Shown: positions 25,415 to 36,332 of the stretch, piece by piece
Layout: the number at the start of each line of letters is the position of its first letter
Numbering within the stretch: the first letter of the stretch is position 1
Source of the DNA: Alphaproteobacteria bacterium
GTDB lineage: Bacteria > Pseudomonadota > Alphaproteobacteria > UBA8366 > Aestuariispiraceae
Reading direction: 5' to 3'
Assembly: GCA_030065235.1 (NCBI GenBank)
Contig: JASJDC010000002.1
Coordinates: 830,001 to 894,000, forward strand
Length of the DNA: 64,000 nt
The notes under the pieces: model-generated
Seen by the model: the letters and a program-made list of their open reading frames with translations, nothing else
Told to the model about the DNA's origin: nothing
Database searches by the model: none
Program-made: the position numbers and the translations under genes

Positions 25415-27220
25415 ATGACCGACGCGACTGTACCAAACGACCCTGCGGCCCCGGTGCGCGACGCCGAAGGAATCGCGGCCGCGGTTCAGAAGAGCCTGAA
25501 GAAGCGCTATGCCCGGGAAACCCGGTTCAAGCTTTATGGCGTGGCGGCGATCGGTTTCGCCTTGGCTGTCCTCGTGCTGCTGTTTTTCACGATCATTTCC
25601 AACGGCTACACCGCTTTCGTTCAGACAAAGGTGCAGCTGCCGATCGATCTGGCCCAGTCGGAAATCGATCCGGACGGCTCCGGCGATCCGGAAGTGATCG
25701 GCAAGGCGAACTACCGGTCGCTGGTCTTCAATGCGATGCGCGGGGAGTTTCCGTCCGTCTCCGGCCGCACCAACCGGCGCGCGCTCACCGGTTTGCTGTC
25801 CTCGGGCGCCGATTTTGAGCTGCGGGAAGCGGTGCTCGCCGATCCCAGCCTGATCGGCGGCGTGCGGCAGGTTTGGCTGACCATGTCCGATGACGCCGAT
25901 GTCTTTATCAAGGGCCGCTCGACCGATGTCGATCTGGCCGACGGGCGCGGTCGCGTCAGCCTGTTCGATGAGAGTGGCGTCGTCACTGTGACCTCGGGCG
26001 AAGACGATTTCGCGCAAGCCCTGACGGATGTGAAGGACGCGCTCGCCGAGCAGGCGGTGCGCGCCGAAAACGAAGCGGCGCGGCGGCAAGGCAGCATCGC
26101 GCTCTTCACCGCCGCCTTGAACGAGAATCCGAGCGAGGAGAAAGCGGCGGAGCTGCGCGAAGATCTGGAGCGGACCCGCGCTGAGATCATTGATTTCGAG
26201 GCGCGGGCGGCCGATCTGCGTGACCGGGCCGCCGCGGCCGGCGGCGAAGAGGCGATGGACAGCTCGATGCCCAGCTATTTCGCGGTCGTGAATGGCGGCG
26301 TGGTCAAGGCGACGTCCGTCAGCGCGAACAGTCTGACGGGCGAGGTGATTCTGCCGCTGGATAGTCTCGACCCGGCCGCCGCCGGCGATTGGCGGGTGCT
26401 GAGCCTGGAGACGCCGGAGGAGTCACGGCGGGTTAAGGACAATCAGGCGGTCTGGCTTTGGACCCTGCAGCAGGAAGGCAAGGTCGAGACCAAGTTCAAC
26501 ACCACTTTCTTCACCGCCGGCGACAGCCGCGAGCCGGAACAGGCGGGCATCTGGGGCGCTGCGGTCGGCTCTTTCTGGACCCTGCTGGTGACGCTGTTGC
26601 TCTCTTTCCCGATCGGGGTGATGGCGGCGGTCTATCTTGAGGAATTTGCGCCCAAGAACCGCTGGACCGATCTTGTCGAGGTCAACATCAACAATCTGGC
26701 CGCCGTGCCCTCGATCGTTTTCGGCCTCTTGGGACTGGCGATGTTCCTGAATGTCTTCGGCCTGCCGCGCTCGGCCCCCCTGGTCGGCGGCATGGTGCTA
26801 ACCCTGATGACCCTGCCGACCATCATCATCGCCAGCCGCGCCGCCCTGAAATCGGTGCCGCCCTCGATCCGCGAGGCGGCGCTGGGCATGGGCGCGAGCC
26901 GATTGCAGGCGATGACCCATCATGTGCTGCCGCTGGCCTTGCCCGGGATGCTGACCGGCACCATCATCGGTATGGCGCAGGCCTTGGGCGAGACAGCCCC
27001 GCTGCTGATGATCGGGATGGTCGCCTTCATTGTCGATATCCCCGGCGGCATGACCGATCCGGCGACCGTGCTGCCGGTGCAGATCTTCCTCTGGGCCGAC
27101 GCGCCGGAACGCGCCTTTGTCGAGCGCACCTCGGCGGCGATCATGGTTCTGCTTGGGTTCCTGATCCTGATGAATCTGACCGCCGTTCTGCTGCGCAAGA
27201 AATTCGAGACCCGCTGGTAG
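25415..27220 (+). CDS. pstA: phosphate ABC transporter permease PstA with large periplasmic insert
   Basis: 601 residues, about twice E. coli PstA. Residues 1-40 are cytosolic (KSLKKRYARETRFKLYG, the DUF3333 start), a membrane segment follows at about 41-62, then a periplasmic region of some 320 residues, then the permease domain from about 380 (TLLVTLLLSFPIGVMAAVYLEEFA; coupling loop MGASRLQAMTHHVLPLALPGML). Within the periplasmic region, about 200-280 is a charged coiled-coil-like stretch; FNTTFFTAGDSREPEQAGIWG at 361-381 is the usual junction of long PstA proteins. Compared with the roughly 430-residue form I recall, about 150 residues are extra. Confidence 0.92.
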   Translation: MTDATVPNDPAAPVRDAEGIAAAVQKSLKKRYARETRFKLYGVAAIGFALAVLVLLFFTIISNGYTAFVQTKVQLPIDLAQSEIDPDGSGDPEVIGKANYRSLVFNAMRGEFPSVSGRTNRRALTGLLSSGADFELREAVLADPSLIGGVRQVWLTMSDDADVFIKGRSTDVDLADGRGRVSLFDESGVVTVTSGEDDFAQALTDVKDALAEQAVRAENEAARRQGSIALFTAALNENPSEEKAAELREDLERTRAEIIDFEARAADLRDRAAAAGGEEAMDSSMPSYFAVVNGGVVKATSVSANSLTGEVILPLDSLDPAAAGDWRVLSLETPEESRRVKDNQAVWLWTLQQEGKVETKFNTTFFTAGDSREPEQAGIWGAAVGSFWTLLVTLLLSFPIGVMAAVYLEEFAPKNRWTDLVEVNINNLAAVPSIVFGLLGLAMFLNVFGLPRSAPLVGGMVLTLMTLPTIIIASRAALKSVPPSIREAALGMGASRLQAMTHHVLPLALPGMLTGTIIGMAQALGETAPLLMIGMVAFIVDIPGGMTDPATVLPVQIFLWADAPERAFVERTSAAIMVLLGFLILMNLTAVLLRKKFETRW

Positions 27221-27267
27221 GCCGGCGGCGCAATATTCGCACTCTGTGACACCGAAGGAATGGGACA

Positions 27268-28092
<825 letters not shown>

Positions 28093-28122
28093 TCCGGAGC
28101 GCGCCCCCACAGGACCTGACCC

Positions 28123-28872
28123 ATGACGCCCGAAGAAACCGAACCGCCGCATAATCACATCGTCAAAGCCTATGACGATGAAATCGCGCGCCTCAACCAA
28201 CTCTTCACGGAGATGAGCGGCGTGGCGGAGGCGCAGCTGGACGGGGCCCTGCGCGCGGTGGCGCGGCGGGACGAAGAGATGGCCGATCAGATCCGGCTCG
28301 GCGACCGGCGGCTTGACACATTGGACACCGAGATCGATGCGCTGGTTGTCCGCATGCTGGCGCTGCGTCAACCGGTCGCCAACGATCTGCGGCTGATCAT
28401 CGGCATGTTGCGCGCATCCTCCGATATCGAACGGATCGGCGATTACGCCAAGAATATCGCCAAGCGGGTGCCGGCGCTGGTCGCGATGCCGGTCACGCCG
28501 CATACACGCAGCGTCATCCGTCTTGGCCGTCTGGTTCAGGCGATGCTGAAGGATGTGTTCGACGCCTACGCCGATCAGGACATCGCCAAGGCGATCTCGG
28601 TCTGGGAGGCGGATGAAGAGGTCGACGAGCTCTATACCAGCGTCTTCCGCGAGCTCCTGACCTATATGATGGAAGACCCGCGCTACATCACCACCTGCAC
28701 GCATATGCTGTTCATCGCCAAGAATCTTGAGCGCATCGGCGACCACGCCACCAACATCGCTGAGACGCTGCACTACCAGGTGTCAGGCGAGCGGCTGGAT
28801 GAGCGGCGGTCCAAGGCGGATGAATTGGGCCCCGACATGCTCGATGGCGATTCGCCAGAGCGCGCGCCCTAG
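28123..28872 (+). CDS. phoU: phosphate signalling complex protein PhoU
   Basis: 249-residue all-helical protein that couples PstSCAB transport state to the PhoR kinase. It contains two PhoU three-helix repeats; the metal-binding motif ERIGDYAKNIAKR (first repeat) and ERIGDHATNIAE (second repeat) are both intact. It starts 30 bases after pstB. Confidence 0.96.
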   Translation: MTPEETEPPHNHIVKAYDDEIARLNQLFTEMSGVAEAQLDGALRAVARRDEEMADQIRLGDRRLDTLDTEIDALVVRMLALRQPVANDLRLIIGMLRASSDIERIGDYAKNIAKRVPALVAMPVTPHTRSVIRLGRLVQAMLKDVFDAYADQDIAKAISVWEADEEVDELYTSVFRELLTYMMEDPRYITTCTHMLFIAKNLERIGDHATNIAETLHYQVSGERLDERRSKADELGPDMLDGDSPERAP

Positions 28873-28905
28873 CAGACCGAACTGAACGATCGACAGAGGG
28901 GTTCG

Positions 28906-29598
28906 ATGAAACCGCATGTTTTGATCATTGAGGACGAGACGGCTGTCGTCACCTTGTTGCGCTACAATCTAGAACGCGACGGGTTCGAGGTCAGCGTCGC
29001 GATGGACGGGCGCGAGGCGCTGATGGCGGTTGACGAAAACCCGCCCGACCTCGTTCTATTGGACTGGATGCTGCCGGAAATGTCGGGGATCGAGCTGTGC
29101 CGTCAATTGCGCCGCAAGCCGGTGACCAAATCCATGCCGGTGATCATGCTAACGGCGCGGGGCGAGGAGGCGGACAAGGTGCGTGGGCTCGACGCCGGCG
29201 CCGACGATTATGTGACCAAGCCTTTCAGCCCGGCCGAACTGGTCGCCCGCATCCATGCGCTGCTGCGCCGGTCGCGGCCTGTCCTGGCGGACGAGCGGCT
29301 GACGGCGGCGGATATCAGCATGGACTTGGCCGCCCATCGCGTGCATCGCGGCGGCGAAGAGGTGAAGCTGGGCCCGACCGAGTTTCGCTTGCTGCGGCAC
29401 TTTCTGGAATATCCGGGCCGCGTCTTCAGCCGCGAGCAACTGTTGGACGCGGTCTGGGGCCGCGACGTCTATGTCGAGCCGCGCACGGTCGACGTGCATA
29501 TCCGGCGCTTGCGCAAGGCCCTGAATAATCCGGAGAACAGCGACGTGATTCGCACGGTGCGCTCCGCCGGCTATGCGCTGGAGCCGGAAGGCGCATAG
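28906..29598 (+). CDS. phoB: phosphate regulon response regulator
   Basis: OmpR-family transcription factor, 230 residues. Receiver domain at about 1-120 with phosphoacceptor Asp53 (VLLDWMLPEMSG) and VTKPFSP lysine. The winged-helix domain is at about 130-228 (PTEFRLLRHFLEYPGRVFSR; RTVDVHIRRLRKAL). It binds Pho boxes such as that at 22577-22609, closing a loop on its own operon. The cognate kinase gene phoR is not adjacent. Confidence 0.95.
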   Translation: MKPHVLIIEDETAVVTLLRYNLERDGFEVSVAMDGREALMAVDENPPDLVLLDWMLPEMSGIELCRQLRRKPVTKSMPVIMLTARGEEADKVRGLDAGADDYVTKPFSPAELVARIHALLRRSRPVLADERLTAADISMDLAAHRVHRGGEEVKLGPTEFRLLRHFLEYPGRVFSREQLLDAVWGRDVYVEPRTVDVHIRRLRKALNNPENSDVIRTVRSAGYALEPEGA

Positions 29599-29604
29599 TG
29601 CATC

Positions 29605-29624
29605 ATGCGTTCAACCGGACGCAT
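29605..29624. terminator. possible hairpin between convergent phoB and cobO
   Basis: ATGCGT (29605-29610) pairs with ACGCAT (29619-29624) around an 8-base loop in the 44-base gap between the two convergent stops. No T-run follows, so any terminator would be weak or Rho-assisted. Confidence 0.3.
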
Positions 29625-29642
29625 AAAGATGCGCGTGTCGCT

Positions 29643-30266
29643 TTAGAACTCGATGCCTTCCTGCGCCTTCACCCCGGCGCGGAAATGATGCTTCACCATG
29701 GTCATGTCAGTGACCATGTCGGCGATCTCGATCAGTTCGTCCTTGGCGTTGCGGCCGGTGACGACGACATGCTTCTTCTCCGGCTTGCCGCGTAGAGTCT
29801 CGATGATTTCGTCCAGCGGCAGATAGTCGTAGCGCATGACGATGTTCAACTCGTCCAGCACCACCATGTCATAGGCGGGATCGGCGATCGCCTCTTTGGC
29901 GTAGTCCCAGGCGGCGCAGGCGGCGGCGATGTCGCGCTGGCGGTCCTGGGTCTCCCAGGTGAAGCCGTCGCCCATCGCCTTCATCGTCACCTGCTCCGGG
30001 AAGCGTTCGAAGACCGCGCGCTCGCCGGTGTTCCAGACGCCCTTCACGAACTGCACGATGCAGATTCGCATGCCCGTTCCGATGGCGCGGGCGACCAGAC
30101 CCATGGCGGCGGTGGTCTTGCCTTTCCCCTTGCCGGTATGGACCATCAACAGGCCCTTCTCCAGCGTCTTGGTCGCGATCATCTTATCGCGCGCGGCCTT
30201 TTTCTTGGCCATCTTTTCGGCGTGGCGCTTGTTGACTTCGGCCTCGGTCATGCCGTCGGTTTTCAT
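29643..30266 (-). CDS. cobO: cob(I)yrinic acid a,c-diamide adenosyltransferase (CobA/CobO type)
   Basis: Transfers the 5'-deoxyadenosyl group of ATP to cob(I)yrinic acid a,c-diamide in adenosylcobalamin synthesis. 207 residues, P-loop MVHTGKGKGKTTAAMG after a Lys-rich N-terminal helix, and the family block DMVVLDELNIVMRYDYLPLDE. An inner ATG at 30251 is also in frame. It lies 32 bases after cobN on the same strand. Confidence 0.95.
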   Translation of the reverse strand: MKTDGMTEAEVNKRHAEKMAKKKAARDKMIATKTLEKGLLMVHTGKGKGKTTAAMGLVARAIGTGMRICIVQFVKGVWNTGERAVFERFPEQVTMKAMGDGFTWETQDRQRDIAAACAAWDYAKEAIADPAYDMVVLDELNIVMRYDYLPLDEIIETLRGKPEKKHVVVTGRNAKDELIEIADMVTDMTMVKHHFRAGVKAQEGIEF

Positions 30267-30298
30267 GGCTGATGCTTCCCCTCAATCGCCTTGCCAGC

Positions 30299-33200
30299 CT
30301 AGTCCGACGGCGCTTGCGAGGCCAGCAGGCTTTCCAGCCGCGCCCGGCCGCTGTTGCGACGCGGCGTCCACAGGCCGCGATCCTGCGCCTCCAAAAGACG
30401 CGCGGCGATCTCGCGCAGCGCCGCCGGGTTGGCCTCGGCGATGAAGGCGCGCACCGTCTCATCTTCGATATAGGCGTCCATCACCAGATCGAACTGATGC
30501 GCACCGACCGCCGTCGTCGTGGCGGCGAAGGCGAAGAGATAGTCCACCGTCGCCGCCATCTCGAACGCGCCTTTGTAACCGTGCCGCATGACGCCTTCGA
30601 TCCATTTCGGGTTCACGACGCGGGCCCGGACGACGCGGGCGATCTCTTCCTGGAGCGTTCGGATGCGCGGCGTTTCCGGGCGCGCATGGTCGTTGTGATA
30701 GACCGCCGGATCGGCGCCGGAGAAGGTGCGGACGGCCGCCGCCGCACCGCCTTCGAACTGGTAATAATCGTCCGAATCCAACAGGTCGTGTTCGCGATTG
30801 TCCTGATTGTGGACCACGGCCTGGGCGGCGCCCAGCCGCGCCTTCATGCCGTCCTTGTCCGAAACGCCTTCCTGACCGGCGCCATAGGCGTAGCCGCCCC
30901 AGGCAAGGTAGGCCTCAGCGAAATCGGCGTCCGTCTTCCACAAGCGCTCGTCGATCAGGGCCTGCAGTCCCGCGCCATAGGCCCCCGGTTTCGAGCCATA
31001 GACCCGCGACCCCGCCCGCCGCTCAGCCGCGTCCGCAGCAACGCCCTCGGCCAGCAGCGCCGCCCGGTCGGCCCGGAAGGCGGCGGCCAGCGGGTTGACG
31101 GCGTCCGGTTCTTCCAGGGCCGCGACCGCGCGGGCGGCGGAATCGACCAGATCGATCAGGTTGGGGAAGGCGTCGCGAAAAAAGCCGGAGATGCGGAAGG
31201 TCACATCGACCCGCGGCCGTCCCAGAACATCCGACGGCAAGATCTCAAAACCGGTGACCCGGCGTGACGCCGTATCCCAGACCGGACGCGCGCCCATCAG
31301 CGCCAAGGCCTGGGCCACATCGTCGCCCCCGGTGCGCATATTGGCCGTGCCCCAGGCGCTGACGATGAGCCGTTTCGGATAGTCGCCATGGTCCTGCGCG
31401 TGACGCTCGACCAGCATCTGCGCCGATTTCCAGCCCAGAGACCAAGCCGCCTGGGTCGGCGTCATCCGCGTATCGACGGAGTAGAAGTTGCGGCCCGTCG
31501 GCAGAACTTCCGGCTTTCCGCGTGTCGGCGCGCCGGACGGCCCCGGCTGGACAAAACGCCCGGCCAGCGCCCGCAAAAGACCGTCGATCTCCGCTGCGCC
31601 GGACTTGTCTAGATTGGGCGCAATCGCGCTTTCAATCTCCGCCAGCACGGCGGCGGAGGCTGGGCCCGGCGCGCTGGACGCATCTTCGATAATCCGCGCG
31701 GCGAGGATTTCCAGCCGTTCGAGCGTGTCGCCTTCGCTGCGCCAGACGTCTTCGCTGACTTCGGCCAATGGGTCGGGCCGCGGCCCGCGCCAGGACCCCG
31801 CCGGGTCCGGGTCCAACGGGTTGAAGTCCACCGGCAATCCCAGGTCCGAGGAGAGAGCGGAGAGGATTGAAGCCCCACCGCCGCCGGGGTCGCCGCTCGC
31901 ACGCGGTGTCCGGGTCAGGGCCGCCAGCGTGTCGGTCCGAAGCCGCCCGGTCGGCGCTTTGCCAAAGACATGCAGCCCGTCTCGGATTTGCAGCTCCTTC
32001 AATTCGCAGAGATGGTTGTCCAAGGCGGCGAGCGCCTCAGCGTCTTTGTCTGGCGATCCGGCGCGCGGGGAGAAATCAAGCCCCAAATCCGCGTCCAATC
32101 CCGCCGCCTGCGCCGTCTCGAGGATTTCCCGGCGCAGCACCGCCACCCGTCGCGGATCGCCTTGGGAGGCCTCGTAATACTCGTCGACCAGCAGTTCCAG
32201 ATCGCGCAGCGGGCCATAGCTCTCCGCCCGTGTCAGCGGCGGCGTTAGATGGTCGATGATCACCGCTTGCGCGCGCCGTTTGGCTTGGGTCCCTTCGCCG
32301 GGATCGTTGACGATGAAGGGGTAGAGATGCGGGGTCGGGCCGAAAACCGCTTCGGGAAAGCAGTCCTCTGACAGTCCGACCGCCTTGCCCGGCAGCCATT
32401 CCAGCGTGCCATGCTTGCCGAAATGGATCACCGCGTCGGCCCCGAAATCTTGGCGGAGCCAGGCGTAGAAGGCGAGATAGCCGTGCGGCGGCGGCAGCGC
32501 CGGATCGTGATAGCTCTCGACCGGGTCGATATTGTAGCCGCGCGCCGGCTGCAGACCGACCGCCAGATTCCCCAGAGTGAAGATTGGCAGCGCGAAACCC
32601 GCGCTCTCGGCGCGATAGAAGGGATCGCTTTCCGGGTCGCCCCAGCGTTCGGCGATCGCGGATCGGACCGGCTCGGGCAGTGCGTCCCAAAAGGCGTCAT
32701 AGTCCGCGCGCGCCAGGCTCACCCGCACCGCGCGCCCGGCTATCGCCGCGTTGGTCGGCCCCGCCGCCAGATGCCGGATCAGCGCGTCGCCATCCTCGAA
32801 TGGCGTCTCAACCGCATGACCTGACGCCGCCAGCGCTCGAATCGCCTCGAGCGCGCCCGCCGGCGTGTCCAGCCCGACGCCATTCCCGATGCGTCCGTCT
32901 CGGTTCGGGTAGTTCGCCAGAACCAGAGCGATTCTTTTCTCCGCCGCCGGCTTTCGCCGCAACCGCGCCCAGGCGGCGGCGAGATCGGCGACGAAATTGC
33001 AACGGTCTCCAACGGGTTCGTACGCCACGATGTCTGCTTCGATCGTTTCGTCGCGCCGGGCGGCGCCTTTGAAAGAGACGGCGCGGGACAGGATGCGGCC
33101 ATCGACTTCCGGCAGGGCGACATTCATGGCGATATCGCGGGCCGAGAGGCCGCTGGTGCGATCACGCCAAGATTCTTCCGCGCCGCCGGAGAAGACCAAT

Positions 33201-34078
33201 TGCAGCACCGGACAGTCGGTTGCGTCCAGCGGCGTCTGGGTCTTCGGCGCGCCCGGTAGCGAAACGGCGAATCCCATCCCATTCAAGGCGACGTCGATCT
33301 CGGCTTCCAGGGTTAGCGCCTCGATGGTCGCGGCGGAGACCGGGTCCTTCATGCTGGCGGCGAAGATCGGGACGGCGTCGAGGCCGCGTTCGGCCAGGGC
33401 TTCGATCAGCGCATCGATTGCGGCCGTATTTCCGGCCTGAACCAGCGCCCGGTAGAACAGGATCGCGGCTTTGGGCCGGTCGGGCGCGTGCGGCAGATCG
33501 GCCAGTCCGGGCGCCGTCAGGCCCGGCCAATAGAGGCCCGCCTTGACAAGGGGCGTCGGCGGCAGGGGAAGTACGTCTTCGTGACCCAGCCGTTCTGCCA
33601 GACGCCGCAACAGATTGACCGCGTTCTCCACGCCGCCCTGCGTGAAATATTCCCAAATTTCGGTATAGGCCGCGCCTTGTATGGTGGAGTGGTCGTAAAG
33701 CTCGGCGTCCGGCTTGTCGTCGCCGGGCAGAAAGACGATCTCGGCGCCTGTCGCCTTCGTCGCCGCCGCCAGCTCATCGACGCCATAGGGCCAATAGGAC
33801 CGGCCGCCCAGCACACGGCAGACAATCAGCCGGGCTTGGGACGCCATGCTCTCGACATATAGATCGACCGAATAATTGTGGCCGAGATGCATCAGATTGG
33901 CGGCGCGCAGCGAGGGCGCGCTTGGGTCCTCGTCCAACCGCCGCCGCTGCGCCGTGGCGAGACAGGCGATTTCCGTATCCGCCGCCGTCAGAAAGGCGAT
34001 CTCCCCCGGAGTCTGGCCGAGATCGACCGCTTGGGCGCCGTCATCAATGGCGCCGGACGTTGCGGCCAGCAGATGCAT
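30299..34078 (-). CDS. cobN: cobaltochelatase subunit CobN
   Basis: Large subunit of the aerobic ATP-dependent cobalt chelatase that inserts Co2+ into hydrogenobyrinic a,c-diamide, working with CobS and CobT, which are not in the window. 1259 residues, the expected size. Recognisable family blocks are HYNSV-like NYSVDLYVESMASQ near the N-terminus, YPNRDGRIGNGVGLDTP in the middle, HFGKHGTLEWLPGKAVGLS, and ISGFFRDAFPNLIDLVD with GSKPGAYGAGLQALID later. Starts only 21 bases after fabI, with no room for a cobalamin riboswitch in the gap. Confidence 0.96.
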   Translation of the reverse strand: MHLLAATSGAIDDGAQAVDLGQTPGEIAFLTAADTEIACLATAQRRRLDEDPSAPSLRAANLMHLGHNYSVDLYVESMASQARLIVCRVLGGRSYWPYGVDELAAATKATGAEIVFLPGDDKPDAELYDHSTIQGAAYTEIWEYFTQGGVENAVNLLRRLAERLGHEDVLPLPPTPLVKAGLYWPGLTAPGLADLPHAPDRPKAAILFYRALVQAGNTAAIDALIEALAERGLDAVPIFAASMKDPVSAATIEALTLEAEIDVALNGMGFAVSLPGAPKTQTPLDATDCPVLQLVFSGGAEESWRDRTSGLSARDIAMNVALPEVDGRILSRAVSFKGAARRDETIEADIVAYEPVGDRCNFVADLAAAWARLRRKPAAEKRIALVLANYPNRDGRIGNGVGLDTPAGALEAIRALAASGHAVETPFEDGDALIRHLAAGPTNAAIAGRAVRVSLARADYDAFWDALPEPVRSAIAERWGDPESDPFYRAESAGFALPIFTLGNLAVGLQPARGYNIDPVESYHDPALPPPHGYLAFYAWLRQDFGADAVIHFGKHGTLEWLPGKAVGLSEDCFPEAVFGPTPHLYPFIVNDPGEGTQAKRRAQAVIIDHLTPPLTRAESYGPLRDLELLVDEYYEASQGDPRRVAVLRREILETAQAAGLDADLGLDFSPRAGSPDKDAEALAALDNHLCELKELQIRDGLHVFGKAPTGRLRTDTLAALTRTPRASGDPGGGGASILSALSSDLGLPVDFNPLDPDPAGSWRGPRPDPLAEVSEDVWRSEGDTLERLEILAARIIEDASSAPGPASAAVLAEIESAIAPNLDKSGAAEIDGLLRALAGRFVQPGPSGAPTRGKPEVLPTGRNFYSVDTRMTPTQAAWSLGWKSAQMLVERHAQDHGDYPKRLIVSAWGTANMRTGGDDVAQALALMGARPVWDTASRRVTGFEILPSDVLGRPRVDVTFRISGFFRDAFPNLIDLVDSAARAVAALEEPDAVNPLAAAFRADRAALLAEGVAADAAERRAGSRVYGSKPGAYGAGLQALIDERLWKTDADFAEAYLAWGGYAYGAGQEGVSDKDGMKARLGAAQAVVHNQDNREHDLLDSDDYYQFEGGAAAAVRTFSGADPAVYHNDHARPETPRIRTLQEEIARVVRARVVNPKWIEGVMRHGYKGAFEMAATVDYLFAFAATTTAVGAHQFDLVMDAYIEDETVRAFIAEANPAALREIAARLLEAQDRGLWTPRRNSGRARLESLLASQAPSD

Positions 34079-34099
34079 CGCGGGTCGGGCTGGATCGGG

Positions 34100-34885
34100 C
34101 TAGGCGGGCGGCGCGGCCATGCCGATCACGTGATACCCGCTATCGACATGATGGACCTCGCCGGTGACTCCGATGGAAAGATCGGAGAGCAGATAGACCG
34201 CCGAGCCGCCGACATCTTCCAGCGTGATGTTCCGGCGCAGTGGCGCATTCTCGCCTTGCCAATTGTAGACAAAGCGTGCGCCGGCCACGGCAGAGCCCGC
34301 CAGAGTGCGCATTGGCCCGGCCGACAGGGCGTTCACCCGGATGCCCTTGGGGCCCAGGTCGGTCGCCAGATAGCGGACGCTCGCTTCGAGCGCCGCCTTG
34401 GCGACGCCCATGACGTTATAAGAGGGCATGACACGCTCGGCTCCGGAATAGGTCAGCGTCAACAGCCCGCCGCCTTCGCCCATCAAGGGTTCCGCGGCGC
34501 GCGCCACTTCGGTGAAGGAATAGCAGGAGATTTCCAGCGTCCGGCTGAAATTGGCCTTCGAGGTGTCGACATAACGCCCCTTCAGCTCGCCTTTGTCGGA
34601 AAAGGCGATGGCGTGCAGCACGAAATCCAGGCCGCCCCAGTCGTCCCCAAGCCGCTCGAAGACCCGGTCGATATCGCCGTCCGCATCGACATCGCAGGGC
34701 AGACAAAGATCGGCGTCCACCGATTCCGCCAGCGGCCGGACCCGCTTCTCCATCGCGGCGCCTTGAAAGGTGAAGGCCAGCTCGGCGCCCTGTGCGGCGG
34801 CGGTCTTGGCCACGCCCCAGGCGATGGAATGGTCGTTGGCGACCCCCATGATCAAGCCGCGCTTGCCTTGCATTATTCCAGACAC
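34100..34885 (-). CDS. fabI: enoyl-[acyl-carrier-protein] reductase (NADH)
   Basis: Reduces enoyl-ACP in the fatty-acid elongation cycle. 261 residues if translation starts at GTG 34885, giving the family-like (M)SGIMQGKRGLIMGVAND and a suitable AGGGGC ribosome site; ATG 34873 is the alternative. Catalytic Tyr146, Tyr156 and Lys163 (SYNVMGVAK) fall at the same numbers as in E. coli FabI. Triclosan-type inhibitors act on this family. Follows fabB by 52 bases. Confidence 0.95.
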   Translation of the reverse strand: MSGIMQGKRGLIMGVANDHSIAWGVAKTAAAQGAELAFTFQGAAMEKRVRPLAESVDADLCLPCDVDADGDIDRVFERLGDDWGGLDFVLHAIAFSDKGELKGRYVDTSKANFSRTLEISCYSFTEVARAAEPLMGEGGGLLTLTYSGAERVMPSYNVMGVAKAALEASVRYLATDLGPKGIRVNALSAGPMRTLAGSAVAGARFVYNWQGENAPLRRNITLEDVGGSAVYLLSDLSIGVTGEVHHVDSGYHVIGMAAPPA

Positions 34886-34937
34886 GAGAGCCCCTGTTGC
34901 TATTTTATCGAAGCCGGCGGCGGCGGTGCCGCCGCGC

Positions 34938-36164
34938 TCAAGCGTGATGGCGCTGAAACACCAGGCAGCCGTTGGTGCCGCCAAAGCCGAAACTATTCGA
35001 CAGGACGCATTCCAGGCCGGCGTCGTCGATCCGCTCTGTGACGATATCCGCGCCGACCGCTTCCTCGTCGAGATTGTCGATATTGACCGACGGCGTGATG
35101 AAATCATGCTCCAGCATCAGCAGCGAATAGATCGCCTCATGCACGCCGGTAGCGCCTTGGCTGTGCCCGGCCAGGGATTTCGTGGAACTGATTTTCGGCG
35201 TCTTGCCGGTAAAGACTTGCTTGATCGCCTCGACCTCACGCATGTCGCCGGCCGGGGTCGAAGTGCCATGTGCATTAATGTAGCCGATCGGTGCGTTAAG
35301 CCCCTCGACCGCCTGCTTCATGCAGCGCATCGCGCCTTCGCCGGACGGCGCCACCATGTCGTGGCCATCGGACGTTGCGCCATAGCCGGCCACAACGCCA
35401 TAGATCTTGGCGCCGCGCGCCTTGGCACGCTCAAGCTCCTCGAGCACCAGGACGCCGCCGCCGCCGGAGATCACGAACCCGTCGCGGTCGCGGTCGAAGG
35501 CGCGGCTGGCCTTGGTCGGCGTGTCGTTATATTTCGACGATAGCGCGCCCATGGCGTCGAACAGCACCGAGAGCGTCCAATTCAATTCCTCGCCGCCGCC
35601 GGCGAACATCACATCCTGCTTGCCCCATTGGATCTGCTCGGCCGCGTGGCCGATGCAATGCAGGCTGGTCGAGCAGGCGGAACTGATCGAATAGTTCACG
35701 CCTTTTATATGGAACGGCGTCGCCAGGGTGGCTGAGTTGGTGCTCGACATGGCGCGCGGCACCCGGTACGGGCCGATCCGTTTGACCCCGCGCTCGGACG
35801 CGATCTGCGCCGCTTCGACGATGTCGCGCGTGCTGGGGCCGCCGCTGCCCATCACCAGGCCGGTGCGTTCGTGGCTGACTTCGTTTTCGCCGAGCCCGGC
35901 GTCTTCGATCGCCTCCTGCATGGCGATATGGTTATAGGCTGCGCCGTCGCCCATGAAGCGCCGAATACGGCGGTCCACATGCGCCTCGATATCGATATCG
36001 ATCGCGCCATAGACGTGGCTGCGGAAACCGCGCTCCTGGTATTCCTCGCAGAATTCGATGCCCGATTTGGCCTCGCGCAGCGAGGTGAGGACTTCGTTCT
36101 TGTTGTTGCCGAGGGACGAGACGATTCCCATTCCGGTGACAGCAACGCGTCTGGGTCCGTTCAT
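34938..36164 (-). CDS. fabB: 3-oxoacyl-[ACP] synthase I, FabB
   Basis: Condensing enzyme that elongates the cis-3-decenoyl intermediate in unsaturated fatty-acid synthesis. 408 residues, thiolase fold. Catalytic Cys164 ([10 protein letters not shown]), His299 ([12 protein letters not shown]), Lys329 and His334 ([14 protein letters not shown]) are all present, and SFGFGGTN closes the chain. It is paired with fabA, the classical anaerobic unsaturated-lipid pair. Confidence 0.96.
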   Translation of the reverse strand: MNGPRRVAVTGMGIVSSLGNNKNEVLTSLREAKSGIEFCEEYQERGFRSHVYGAIDIDIEAHVDRRIRRFMGDGAAYNHIAMQEAIEDAGLGENEVSHERTGLVMGSGGPSTRDIVEAAQIASERGVKRIGPYRVPRAMSSTNSATLATPFHIKGVNYSISSACSTSLHCIGHAAEQIQWGKQDVMFAGGGEELNWTLSVLFDAMGALSSKYNDTPTKASRAFDRDRDGFVISGGGGVLVLEELERAKARGAKIYGVVAGYGATSDGHDMVAPSGEGAMRCMKQAVEGLNAPIGYINAHGTSTPAGDMREVEAIKQVFTGKTPKISSTKSLAGHSQGATGVHEAIYSLLMLEHDFITPSVNIDNLDEEAVGADIVTERIDDAGLECVLSNSFGFGGTNGCLVFQRHHA

Positions 36165-36332
36165 GGTGCTTTCCTATTCGCGGATCGGGGCCGGGGGCCG
36201 CCTCTTTCACAGGGTGCGGCCAACTGGCGCGTCGAAAGCCGGGTTTTGGCGATCCCAAGGCGCAGCGTCAAGCCGTTCGTCGGCATCCTTGCGCGTCGCC
36301 TTGGACGCGCCGACGCGCCGGGTAGCAGAGAG
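36165..36332. other. 168-base spacer between fabA and fabB
   Basis: Unusually long for the fabA-fabB pair. It is GC-rich and contains several CGCG-rich partial inverted repeats around 36275-36320 but no open gene, clear terminator or Pho-type box. A separate fabB promoter here is possible. Confidence 0.35.

Noticed and set aside
30267-34100. Cobalamin riboswitch in front of cobN or cobO
   Set aside because: The gaps are 21 and 32 bases, far too short for one, and no B12-box sequence was seen.
33878-35041. 387-codon plus-strand frame across cobN and fabI starts
   Set aside because: Antisense to two conserved genes, no family features.
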